DNA of 64,000 nt, taken from Actinophytocola sp049647105. GTDB taxonomy: Bacteria; Actinomycetota; Actinomycetes; Mycobacteriales; Pseudonocardiaceae. Position numbers and translations under genes: made by a program. Where the stretch lies: contig NZ_JBARWZ010000313.1 in assembly GCF_049647105.1 (NCBI RefSeq), forward strand, positions 1 to 64,000, in the 5' to 3' direction. The notes beneath the pieces are model-generated. The model worked only from the letters and a program-made list of their open reading frames with translations. It was not told the DNA's origin and made no database searches. Positions 1-7,109 of the stretch are shown piece after piece (the stretch's first letter is position 1; each line of letters starts with the position of its first letter).

Positions 1-221
1 ACAGGGTGTCGCGCGGCGCCGGGACCGGTCCGCGATTCGATCCCGTGGACACCGGGCGGGAACTCCGTGTCCTGCTCGTTCCGGCGCAGCTGCGGGACCT
101 GAACCGCCGCGTCGGGGCCGTGCTGTCCGGCTGGGACGGTGTCGACGTGCCCCGTGCTGTGGACCTTGTAGGCCTCGTCGACGGGTACGTGCACGTCGAC
201 GGATTCCGTGATGGTGCTCAT
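1..221 (-). CDS. Partial hypothetical protein, SRPBCC-like N-terminus
   Basis: An ATG at 221, preceded by a GGGGA ribosome site, opens a minus-strand frame that is still open at the window edge. The first 18 residues (MSTITESVDVHVPVDEAY) look like the start of actinobacterial SRPBCC/polyketide-cyclase-type proteins, but the following residues do not clearly continue that fold. It may be a frameshifted or chimeric copy, or only a chance resemblance. No function is assigned. Confidence 0.3.
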   Translation of the reverse strand, partial: MSTITESVDVHVPVDEAYKVHSTGHVDTVPAGQHGPDAAVQVPQLRRNEQDTEFPPGVHGIESRTGPGAARHP

Positions 222-248
222 GCACAGCTTCCCCGTTGAACTCGCGTC

Positions 249-467
249 GTGGCAGGGATCACGCCGCGTGCGGGCTGGCGGGTGGTGCCCGGGGCGGTGC
301 CGCTGTTGACCGCGTGCGTCTCCTTCCTCGACAGTCACCTGTTCTGGCCGCGCGGCGTGTTCACCATGGTCGCCATCGCGGTTGGCATGTTCCTGCTGAG
401 CTGGGCCACGGCACCCGTCAGTGCGGACGAACGAAGGTCGGCGCCGATCAAGTCGAGGAACCGGTGA
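249..467 (+). CDS. Doubtful 72-aa protein with one hydrophobic segment
   Basis: A GTG-started frame of 72 residues has one hydrophobic stretch (about residues 38-58, around VFTMVAIAVGMFLLSW) and a basic tail. No recognisable domain and no convincing ribosome site. It lies between the edge fragment and the DUF1330 gene and may be a remnant of a membrane protein. I do not recognise it. Confidence 0.2.
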   Translation: MAGITPRAGWRVVPGAVPLLTACVSFLDSHLFWPRGVFTMVAIAVGMFLLSWATAPVSADERRSAPIKSRNR

Positions 468-506
468 CATCGCCGATGCCGCGGGGGCTCACCCGGTTGG
501 CATCAT

Positions 507-878
507 GTGTGCATGGTGGTCGAACCGGATGAGGCCGATCTGGCGCGTTTTCTCGATGAGGATCGCGACGGTCCGGTCGTGATGCTCAACCTGTTGCGGT
601 TCGCCGAGGGCGGGTTCGACGCCTATCGCGAGTACTCGCGGCACATGCGGGACACGTTCCTGCCCCGGTACGGCGCCGAGGTGCTGTACGCGGGCAGCGG
701 CTCGACGGTCCTGGTGGCCGAGGACGGCCAGAGCTGGGACGCGGTCGTGGTCGTGCGCTACCCGGACCGGACGGCCTTCGGTCGGATGGTCGCCGATCCC
801 GAGTACCTCGCCGTCACGCACCTGCGTACGGAGGCGTTGTCCGCGACGGTGCTCCAGGCGACCTCCCCATGGCGGTGA
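507..878 (+). CDS. DUF1330 domain protein
   Basis: 123-residue soluble protein of the DUF1330 (dimeric alpha/beta-barrel) type. It shows the family signature PVVMLNLLRF at residues 23-32, followed by a Y-x-x-Y-S-R-H-M helix and a central GSTVLVAEDGQSWDAVVVVRY-like strand region. Length is usual for the family. Function is generally unknown; relatives are small monooxygenase-like or cyclase-like proteins. The GTG at 507 gives the whole domain; GTGs a few codons downstream are alternatives because the domain core begins near residue 4. Downstream is a palindromic operator, not an operon partner. Confidence 0.75.
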   Translation: MCMVVEPDEADLARFLDEDRDGPVVMLNLLRFAEGGFDAYREYSRHMRDTFLPRYGAEVLYAGSGSTVLVAEDGQSWDAVVVVRYPDRTAFGRMVADPEYLAVTHLRTEALSATVLQATSPWR

Positions 879-912
879 CCGTCCAGGCGCCGTAATGCTG
901 GCCAACCGATAT

Positions 913-940
913 GTTAGCCGCTAATATGTTAGTGGCTAAC
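913..940 (+). promoter_or_regulatory. Palindromic operator in front of truncated permease
   Basis: Two 12-bp arms, GTTAGCCGCTAA and TTAGTGGCTAAC, are separated by TATG and match as inverted repeats at 11 of 12 positions. Each arm is itself a short TTAG...CTAA palindrome. It lies directly upstream of an AGGAGG ribosome site (941-946) and an ATG at 952. The form suits a MarR- or TetR-type repressor, but no such repressor gene is in this part of the window, so the cognate protein is unknown. Confidence 0.55.
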
Positions 941-962
941 AGGAGGTTGTGGATGGCGGCCG

Positions 963-1223
963 AGGACTGGCGCCGCGGTCGCCAGGAACAAGGTCGAAGG
1001 CCTCGCCTGGCTAAAGGTCCTCGGACTACTGCCCACCGCGATCGCACCCGCCGTCTGGTTCGCACCCGGCCCGGTCCAGTGGCCGTTGCGAATCCTCCCG
1101 CACTACTGGACCGTCGATACCCTCCGGCATCCCAGCCTGCTGGGGCTGCTCATCGGCGCCGCACTCACCGCCCTCGCCACGGCCCTGCTCGCCAAGAGGA
1201 CCCTGCACCGGCTCGGCGCCTGA
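963..1223 (+). pseudogene. C-terminal fragment of an ABC-2 type transporter permease
   Basis: The frame ending at the TGA at 1221 reads AVARNKVEGLAWLKVLGLLP and then two more hydrophobic helices before a basic end (AKRTLHRLGA). This is the last part of an ABC-2 permease of the drug-export type, where an ARNKVEG turn precedes the final helices. The N-terminal three quarters are missing. The ATG at 952 with its AGGAGG site is out of frame with the fragment, so a deletion seems to have joined the 5' end of another gene to the permease tail. No partner ATPase remains. Confidence 0.55.
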
Positions 1224-1264
1224 TCAGGACCTGGAGCGCGCTCCACTGCAAGAGCGGTCCAAGA

Positions 1265-1600
1265 TCAGAATCTGACCCCGCCCTTGATGTCCCGCGCCTG
1301 CACCACCTTCCCGGACACGTTCCCGGTGATCTGGTTGACGACGCCGTCGCGGGTGGCCGCTACCTGCTGCCAGAGGTGGCGCAGTTCGAGGCCGAACGCT
1401 GGATCACCGGCTTCCGCCGCGGTGAGATGTGCGGCCAGATCCGCGACCTCGGCGGAGTCCGGCGACGCGCCCGGCACCCCCTCCAGCGCCGCTGCGGCGT
1501 CTCCCTTGCCACCGAACTTCCGTCGCACCAACTCATAGAGCGACGTCACGGACTTTCCGGCGAGCGCCGCGGCGATCGACACGAAGACTGGATCAGTCAT
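1265..1600 (-). CDS. 111-aa protein with C-terminal amyloid-signalling-like motif
   Basis: Third gene of the nucleosidase operon. Its ATG overlaps the stop of the preceding gene as ATGA (1597-1600), so translation is probably coupled. Residues 1-85 are predicted mostly helical (SVTSLYELVRRKFG, then acidic/alanine-rich helices ending in LELRHLWQQV). Residues 87-111 form a short glycine-spaced tail (VVNQITGNVSGKVV, then QARDIKGGVRF). Small proteins with this layout occur beside or fused to STAND/NLR-type NTPases in actinobacteria, where the tail is thought to be a homotypic amyloid-forming signalling motif. Here the tail resembles motifs in both other operon products. The role as an adaptor is inferred. 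Confidence 0.7.
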   Translation of the reverse strand: MTDPVFVSIAAALAGKSVTSLYELVRRKFGGKGDAAAALEGVPGASPDSAEVADLAAHLTAAEAGDPAFGLELRHLWQQVAATRDGVVNQITGNVSGKVVQARDIKGGVRF

Positions 1601-3798
1601 GGCATGTTCCCCTTCTCCGACGAATTCACGGCGGGACCGATGCGGGGCGGCCACGGTCGGCCGCCGAGCGCGGTGCTGTCACGCCCACCGCGTTCCCATT
1701 CCCGCCATCGCCGGTCCCGGCGGTCCTGCTCCCGGGTGATCCACTCCCGGCCTTCCGCCGCGACCGCCTCCAGGATGTGCAGCGCGATCGCGACACCGGA
1801 CGAGTCGAGCGCCAGCTCATCCAGCTTGTTCCTGTCCTCCGTGGCGCTGTCGTCGATCAGGCCTTCGTAGTTGTCGACGACCACTTCGATCTTCTGGTCG
1901 TTGACCAGGGCGAGCTCGAAGGTCCGGCTGATCACGAGCGCCGACTTCTCGGTCAGGTGCACGTCCCGCCCGAGGAGCACGACGTGCTGCTGTCCCTCGG
2001 CGGAATGGAAGCCCTTCTCCAGCACCCGGGCGGAAGCGAGCGCGTCGTACTTGAACGCGGTGCGCCGCTCGTCGTAGATCGCGCCCGTCAGGAAGTTCAG
2101 GTCGACGTCGACCTCACGGACCCCGTGCTGGGTGAGGAGGAAGACCAGCACGACATACCTGGAAAATCGCGGTGGACCGTTGACGACCCTGGCTCGCATG
2201 GCGCGCGGCTTCCCCGCGGTGAGTACAACGTGGGCGATGATCTCCCGGCTGCTCAGCTCGCAGCGGCGCATGGCCAGCGTCTTCAGGTAGTGCTTGTCAC
2301 TCTCCAGCCAGTTCGCCATCTCCAGGTCCGTCGGCCGGTCCCGCAGTCGTTCCTGCCATCGCAGGTACTCGCGTTGCTCATCCGCGAAGAACTCGTCCAG
2401 CGCCTCCTGCTCCTGTGTCATCGCACGGCGGTCGGCGAACAGGTAGGCGATGCCCGCGCCTGCGAAGCAGGCGGCGACGACCTGCAGGATCGAGGTCACC
2501 GTGGGCCCGAATCCCTGCGCGGTAGAGCTTGAGACCAGCAGTCCGGCGACACTCGCCGCGACGACCGCGCTGCCTGTCAGCGACAGGATCGTGGACGCCC
2601 TGGGGCGTAGTGTCCGGCGGAAGTCGGGCAGGCTCTCGTCACGCCACTGCTCGGCGATCTGCTTGGCGTGCCAGCGGATCAACCAGTTGAGCGTGGGCAC
2701 CGCCACTCGTCTGTTGCTGTACAGCCGGACCAGTCGCCAGTGCAGCGCTGCCTGAAATCCCTTTGTCTTCATGTTCCACTCGTACTTGTTCGTGACGGGC
2801 CTGCGAACGGCGAAGTAGAAGTGGATCCGTTTCCACACCGTGTGGGCAAACTTCTGAGTGGGGTTGAGTTCCACGCCGAGTTCCTCGTACTCGTCGAACT
2901 CCGCCGGGTTCCTGCCGTGCTCGGCCTCCTTCATCCGCCGACGGAGGTACGGGGTCAGCACCTGCGCCCCGAACCGCCCTGTGATCAGCACGCCTACCAG
3001 GAACAGGATCAGAAACCCGACTCCGGCGGTCCTGACGCCCAGCGCGACGAACAGCCCGAGCCCAGCGATGCCGGTCGTCGTGACGAGCCACGCGGTGGTC
3101 CTCGGTTCTCCGTTCCGCAGTGGTGTCGGCGTGGCCCGTCGTGGTGCTGTCGGATCGGGGTGGAAGTACTTCCACGCGCGTTCGGATCGCTCCCCCTTCG
3201 CACGTTGCGCGGGAATGGTCGCGGCGTTCAGTCGGTCGAGTTCCTCCTGCATCGCCCCGTCGAAGATCATGTCCAGGTGCCGGGTGATCTCGGCCTGCCG
3301 CTCTTTGCCGAGGGCTTGGAACGCGTCGAGAACGACGCGCAGTGCGTCCTTCGATGGTGCGCTGGCCGGATGTACCGCGCACTGCACAAGTCCGCCGATC
3401 ACCACGATGGCCGCCCACCACTGGTCGTGTGGCAGGTGCTCGGCCACCCGCGTGGCGTGCTGGAGCTTGTCCAGCTCGTCCGCCCCGAGCCGGTTCAACG
3501 ACCGTTCGCTGAGCACGGAGAGTGCGTAGTAGTACGAGACTTCCGTGGTGACGTACCCCGCACTGATGGCCTGCCTGATGAGGTCCTCTGCCTGCCGCGG
3601 TATGCCGCCGTCGATGAAACTACGCGCCACCCGGAACTTCTTCTCGGCGGAGGCGTCCTCGGCGACCTGGTAGATCGTTTCGTGCTTGTGGAAGACGGCG
3701 TCTCCTTCCACGTTGCCGATCTGAGCGCCTACATTGGCGTTGTCCGTCGCGGTGTTGGTCGTCTGCGAGCCTTCGGTCTGCTTGGTGTCCGGCATCAC
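1597..3798 (-). CDS. TPR-like four-TM protein with N-terminal QIG motif
   Basis: About 733-residue membrane protein, middle gene of the operon. The start is either the GTG at 3798 or the ATG at 3795; both overlap the nucleosidase stop (GTGATG). Residues 22-36 (NVGAQIGNVEGDAVF) form a glycine-spaced motif like the tails of the flanking genes. Residues 50-200 are helical and TPR-like (SFIDGGIPRQAEDLI, SYYYALSVLSERS). TM pairs lie near 236-255 and 259-277, then 403-423 and 434-455. The cytosolic C-terminal third is not assigned. No nuclease, NTPase or protease motif is visible. A plausible job is a membrane-anchored sensor or pore that receives or passes an assembly signal through the motif; this is inference. 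Confidence 0.75.
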   Translation of the reverse strand: MMPDTKQTEGSQTTNTATDNANVGAQIGNVEGDAVFHKHETIYQVAEDASAEKKFRVARSFIDGGIPRQAEDLIRQAISAGYVTTEVSYYYALSVLSERSLNRLGADELDKLQHATRVAEHLPHDQWWAAIVVIGGLVQCAVHPASAPSKDALRVVLDAFQALGKERQAEITRHLDMIFDGAMQEELDRLNAATIPAQRAKGERSERAWKYFHPDPTAPRRATPTPLRNGEPRTTAWLVTTTGIAGLGLFVALGVRTAGVGFLILFLVGVLITGRFGAQVLTPYLRRRMKEAEHGRNPAEFDEYEELGVELNPTQKFAHTVWKRIHFYFAVRRPVTNKYEWNMKTKGFQAALHWRLVRLYSNRRVAVPTLNWLIRWHAKQIAEQWRDESLPDFRRTLRPRASTILSLTGSAVVAASVAGLLVSSSTAQGFGPTVTSILQVVAACFAGAGIAYLFADRRAMTQEQEALDEFFADEQREYLRWQERLRDRPTDLEMANWLESDKHYLKTLAMRRCELSSREIIAHVVLTAGKPRAMRARVVNGPPRFSRYVVLVFLLTQHGVREVDVDLNFLTGAIYDERRTAFKYDALASARVLEKGFHSAEGQQHVVLLGRDVHLTEKSALVISRTFELALVNDQKIEVVVDNYEGLIDDSATEDRNKLDELALDSSGVAIALHILEAVAAEGREWITREQDRRDRRWREWERGGRDSTALGGRPWPPRIGPAVNSSEKGNMP

Positions 3799-4679
3799 GA
3801 ACCACCTTCGCCTGCTGGCGTGCCGAACTGCACGCCACCGTGCACCACGCCGATCTGGGCGATGACTTTCGCGTTGCCCTTGGCCTCGTTCTTGATGTGG
3901 AACTGGCGTTCTTCCTTGCCGCCCTTCCCGTCATGGTCGGCTTCCTCATCGGTGTCCACGATCTCGGCGATCACGGCCGCGGCGAACGCGGCGGCGTGCT
4001 CGGCCGCGAGCCGCGGCACCCCTTGCTGATCGGTGAACCGCTTCGTTCTGTCGGCGTGGTCGCTGATACCGCGGATCGTGATGGCGGGCGTCGACAGGTT
4101 GAGGTGACTCGCCTGTGCGACCCCGGCACTTTCCATCTCGACGGCCACCGCGTCGTTGTAGTGTTCGTCCAACTGCTTCGTCACGTCCGACGCCACGGAC
4201 TCCAGGAGCACCTCGCCCGCGGCGATCGGGCAGAAGTGCACGCCGGGTGCTCCCGAGATCGCCGACCGCCAGGTGTCGGTCCGGTCGACGTGCCGGGCGA
4301 CCTGGTCGAGTTCGTGTGAGCTGTCCCAGGCCCGTGGCCGGGCCTTGAAACCCTCCTCCCGGCTGCTTCCGCCGTGGTAGCCGTAGACCCGCGTCGCCAC
4401 GACGACATCACCGAGCCCGAGCCAGTCGTGCAGCCCGCCTGCGATCCCGACGAACAGCACGGCCGCCGGGCGGAACTCGTTGATCGCGCGTTCGGTGATG
4501 GTTGCGGCACGCGCGTTGCCCTCGCCGGTGACCGCCAGCCCGACCCGCCGATCCGGATGGCCGGCGAGCACCCCTACTTCGAACAATGTCCCGGCACTGT
4601 GGCGATGAGTCCGCACGTCGGTCAGATGTTGCCGGACCGCTTTGTGCTCTTGTTGCAGTGCGGTGAGAATCACGATCAT
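3795..4679 (-). CDS. MTA/SAH-nucleosidase-like enzyme with C-terminal QIG motif
   Basis: 294-residue protein, first gene of the operon. Residues 1-240 are a purine/MTA nucleosidase fold: MIVILTALQQEHKAV with the family Glu at 11, FVGIAGGLHDWLGLGDVV near 76-93, the ribose-binding EMES at 181-184, and ISDHAD at 205-210 carrying the catalytic Asp207. All expected catalytic positions are present, so it may cleave an N-glycosidic bond of a purine nucleoside or nucleotide; the substrate is unknown. After an acidic/lysine-rich linker, residues 271-286 read KVIAQIGVVHGGVQFG, a short motif like those in the next two genes. Housekeeping nucleosidases end before this tail. Such domains serve as effectors in several actinobacterial conflict systems. 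ATG 4679 has a GGAG site; the upstream extension of this frame lacks one. Confidence 0.85.
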   Translation of the reverse strand: MIVILTALQQEHKAVRQHLTDVRTHRHSAGTLFEVGVLAGHPDRRVGLAVTGEGNARAATITERAINEFRPAAVLFVGIAGGLHDWLGLGDVVVATRVYGYHGGSSREEGFKARPRAWDSSHELDQVARHVDRTDTWRSAISGAPGVHFCPIAAGEVLLESVASDVTKQLDEHYNDAVAVEMESAGVAQASHLNLSTPAITIRGISDHADRTKRFTDQQGVPRLAAEHAAAFAAAVIAEIVDTDEEADHDGKGGKEERQFHIKNEAKGNAKVIAQIGVVHGGVQFGTPAGEGGS

Positions 4680-4746
4680 TGGCTCGCTCCGATGGTCACG
4701 GCCCCCCATGAACCGAAGCCTCGACGGTAGCCGCAACCATCCTTCT

Positions 4747-4759
4747 CGTCAACCTGACG
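4747..4759 (+). promoter_or_regulatory. Palindrome CGTCA-N3-TGACG, copy 1
   Basis: A perfect 5-bp inverted repeat with a 3-nt spacer (ACC), in the 135-bp gap between the divergent nucleosidase and NrtR-like genes. The same CGTCA/TGACG arms recur 36 bp away. The pair is the obvious candidate operator set for the divergently encoded NUDIX/winged-helix regulator. Binding is inferred from position and symmetry. Confidence 0.55.
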
Positions 4760-4781
4760 TTTAGGGTGTCGCCCCCGCTTG

Positions 4782-4796
4782 TCGTCATGGTGACGA
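4782..4796 (+). promoter_or_regulatory. Palindrome TCGTCA-N3-TGACGA, copy 2
   Basis: A perfect 6-bp inverted repeat with a TGG spacer, 18 bp upstream of the NrtR-like start codon, so it probably overlaps the regulator's own promoter or leader. Its core equals the other copy. This suits autoregulation together with control of the divergent operon. Confidence 0.55.
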
Positions 4797-4814
4797 GAAT
4801 CTAGACTTGGCTTC

Positions 4815-5519
4815 ATGACCACCGAAACCGCCTGGACGATCCCGACTGTCGCGCTTGCCGTTGACCTGGCCGTTCTCACTGTCCAGTCCGGACAACTGCA
4901 GATCTTGCTCGTACGCAGGGGGATCGAGCCGTTCCTCGGCGCGCAGGCGCTGCCGGGCGGCTTTCTCGCGTCGGAGGACGAGGACATCGACACCGCGGCG
5001 GCGCGTGAACTGGCGGAGGAGACCGGGCTGGCGTCAGAACAGCTGCACCTGGAACAGCTGCGCACCTACGGCGCTCCTGACCGGGATCCGCGGCGTCGGG
5101 TCGTCACGGTGTGTTATCTCGCGCTGGTGCCCGACCTTCCGCTACCGGTGGCCGGCGGCGACGCGCAGGCCGCCACATGGGTACCGGTCGACAAGGTCCT
5201 CAGACGAGGGAGAGCGCTCGCGTTCGACCACAAGAAGATCATCGCGGACGCCGTCGAGCGCGCGAGGGGCAAACTCGAGTACACCAACCTGGGCACCGCG
5301 TTCTGCCCACAGGTGTTCACCGTGACCGAGCTACGCAACGTCTACGAGATCGTGTGGGGACAGCAACTGGATCCACGCAACTTCCATCGCAAGGTGACCA
5401 ACGTCGAGAACTTCCTCGAACCGACCGGCGAGCAAAGCACCAAGAACGGCGGCAGGCCCGCCATGCTCTACCGGCGTGGCTCGGCAACCGTGCTGTATCC
5501 GCCGATCCTCCGAGGTTAG
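4815..5519 (+). CDS. NrtR-family transcriptional regulator (NUDIX + winged helix)
   Basis: 234 residues. Residues 10-150 form a NUDIX domain with PGGF and RELAEETGL, but the spacing between the glycine and the RE...EE element is changed, as in regulatory NUDIX proteins that bind rather than hydrolyse ADP-ribose-type ligands. Residues 150-230 are the NrtR winged helix (VFTVTELRNVYEIVWG, LDPRNFHRKV, GRPAMLY). Known NrtR proteins repress NAD-metabolism genes and are released by ADP-ribose-like ligands. Here the neighbour is a nucleosidase-containing operon rather than nad or pnc genes, so the regulator may link NAD/ADP-ribose status to that operon. Two matching palindromes lie in the shared promoter gap. 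Confidence 0.85.
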   Translation: MTTETAWTIPTVALAVDLAVLTVQSGQLQILLVRRGIEPFLGAQALPGGFLASEDEDIDTAAARELAEETGLASEQLHLEQLRTYGAPDRDPRRRVVTVCYLALVPDLPLPVAGGDAQAATWVPVDKVLRRGRALAFDHKKIIADAVERARGKLEYTNLGTAFCPQVFTVTELRNVYEIVWGQQLDPRNFHRKVTNVENFLEPTGEQSTKNGGRPAMLYRRGSATVLYPPILRG

Positions 5520-5900
5520 CGCCGGGCTTGGGGACTGTTCCAAGATCGCAGGGGATCGACGTGCTCTGCGTCGAGGAGGTCAGCGACTGTTACCCCGATG
5601 TCAGCCAGTGCCTGGCGAGCTGTGTTAAGCCGGTTGAGTGGGAGTGCGGAGCCGGTCGCCCGGTGTCTGATCCCGGCGCTGCACACCAGAGATGGGGACG
5701 TGGCGTGAGTGCCCCAGAGCGGTTCTCCGGCCGCGCCGAAGCGGGTGATGTGGCCGTTGTAAGCGGCTGGTTCACCACTGCCTTCTGGGCACACGGGATC
5801 GCGGCCGACCTCGGCGGCTTTTCCCGACGACGCGGTCACGTCGCTGCTGGTCCTGGGTGGCCTGCTCGCCCTGTACGCGGAGGTTTGCGTGACACAGCCG
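5520..5900. other. Degenerate stretch without a recognised gene
   Basis: Between the NrtR-like gene and the peptidase terminator there is one long minus-strand frame (to about 5932) of unremarkable composition. Its 3' part (TARQALADIGVTVADLLDA) could be the tail of a lost protein. I recognise no family, and no ribosome site supports a start. Confidence 0.2.
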
Positions 5901-5928
5901 GCGGCCCTGACTCGAGAGTCAGGGCCGC
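5901..5928 (-). terminator. Hairpin terminator of the S1 peptidase gene
   Basis: A perfect 12-bp stem (GCGGCCCTGACT and its complement) with a CGAG loop, 17 bp beyond the peptidase stop codon. There is no long U tract, which is common for actinomycete terminators. Confidence 0.75.
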
Positions 5929-5945
5929 GCACTGGGTGGTCGAGG

Positions 5946-7109
5946 TCAGGGACTGGTGATCAGGGTGAGGCCGTAGGTCGCCAGAATCGGGTTGACTTCC
6001 TGGTAGTAGGTCGTACCGCCGGAAGAGCAGTTTCCGGAGCCGCCGGAGGTCACGCCTTGGGCCTGGTTGGCGCTCAGCCACGAACCGCCGGAGTCACCGG
6101 GTTCGGCGCACACGTTGGTGCGGGTGAGGTTGTAGACGGTGCCTTGCGGGTAGTTGACCGTCCAGCCGCGGTCGAGCAGGGTGCCGCACCACATGCCGGT
6201 GGTGGAGCCGGACCGGCAGATGCCGGAGCCCTGCGGGACCTGCGCGGAACCGTAGACGTAGTACCAGTAGCCGTCGTAGCCCTCGACGTAGCCCCAGAGG
6301 TTCACGCCGGCCGCGGCGCTGATGTAGGAGAAGTCGTTGCCAGGAAACTGGGAACCCGCGAAGGTGCCCAGCAATGCACCATTCTGGTCGCTGGCGGTGC
6401 TGCCCGGTGTACCACAGTGACCCGCGCTGACGAAGCCTCCGTACACGGCGAAGCCGACTGAGCAGCGTCCGGCGTAGTTGATCCAGTAGGGCCAGCCGCC
6501 GACGACGTCGGCGTAGGTCGCGGGCGAGCTGGACTCCTCGACCACGCGGATCGACGAGTGCATGGCCTTCACCGAGGACAGGAAGGTGTTCGCTGCCGCG
6601 TCGATCTTCTTGCTGTTCACGGCGACGACGACGCTGTTGGTCCGGTCGTCGACGGTCCATCCGTTGATCGCCGAGGGCGCGGACTTGCCCGCGAACCGGT
6701 CGATGCCCATCTTGATGCCGTCGAGCTCGGCGCGGCTGTGTGAGACGACGTGGACGGTCACGCCCTTGCCGAGGCCGAGTGCCTTGGCGCGTTCGGTGGT
6801 CTGTACGACGAGCGTGCCCGACTTGGCGTCGAACCAGCTGCCCGCGTAGCTGTCGCCCAGCGCGGCGCGCACGTCGGTCTCCGTGTTGCGGGCCGCTTCT
6901 TCCTGAGCCAGCCGGGTCTTCACCTGGTTCGCGGACAACCCGAGATCGCGTTGCATGGCGTCGGACATTGCCTGGGTGATCTTGGGCGCGTTCACCGGCG
7001 AGGTGGGCGCGGTCTTGTCGGAGGCGGTCGCGGAGGAGATGCCGGCGACGGTGAGGCTCGCGGAGATCGCGAGCGCTGCGCATAAACGCGCCGTTCTGGA
7101 GCGCTTCAT
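5946..7109 (-). CDS. Secreted S1 peptidase, alpha-lytic/streptogrisin type
   Basis: 387-residue preproenzyme. Residues 1-30 are a Sec signal (basic start, LCAALAISASLTVAGISSATA). Residues 40-198 are the alpha-lytic-protease prodomain that folds and then inhibits the enzyme. The mature domain starts near 200 (ADVVGGWPYW). The triad is visible: His231 in SAGHC, Asp259 in GND, Ser340 in GDSGGS; paired cysteines fit the usual disulfides. The S1-pocket region SGGSGNCSSGG suits a chymotrypsin/SGPB-like preference, which is inferred. Single-gene transcript with its own hairpin terminator. Confidence 0.93.
   Translation of the reverse strand: MKRSRTARLCAALAISASLTVAGISSATASDKTAPTSPVNAPKITQAMSDAMQRDLGLSANQVKTRLAQEEAARNTETDVRAALGDSYAGSWFDAKSGTLVVQTTERAKALGLGKGVTVHVVSHSRAELDGIKMGIDRFAGKSAPSAINGWTVDDRTNSVVVAVNSKKIDAAANTFLSSVKAMHSSIRVVEESSSPATYADVVGGWPYWINYAGRCSVGFAVYGGFVSAGHCGTPGSTASDQNGALLGTFAGSQFPGNDFSYISAAAGVNLWGYVEGYDGYWYYVYGSAQVPQGSGICRSGSTTGMWCGTLLDRGWTVNYPQGTVYNLTRTNVCAEPGDSGGSWLSANQAQGVTSGGSGNCSSGGTTYYQEVNPILATYGLTLITSP

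Noticed and set aside
4815..5519. Catalytic NUDIX hydrolase
   Set aside because: The NUDIX box spacing is altered and the C-terminal half is the NrtR winged helix, so a ligand-binding regulator is more likely.
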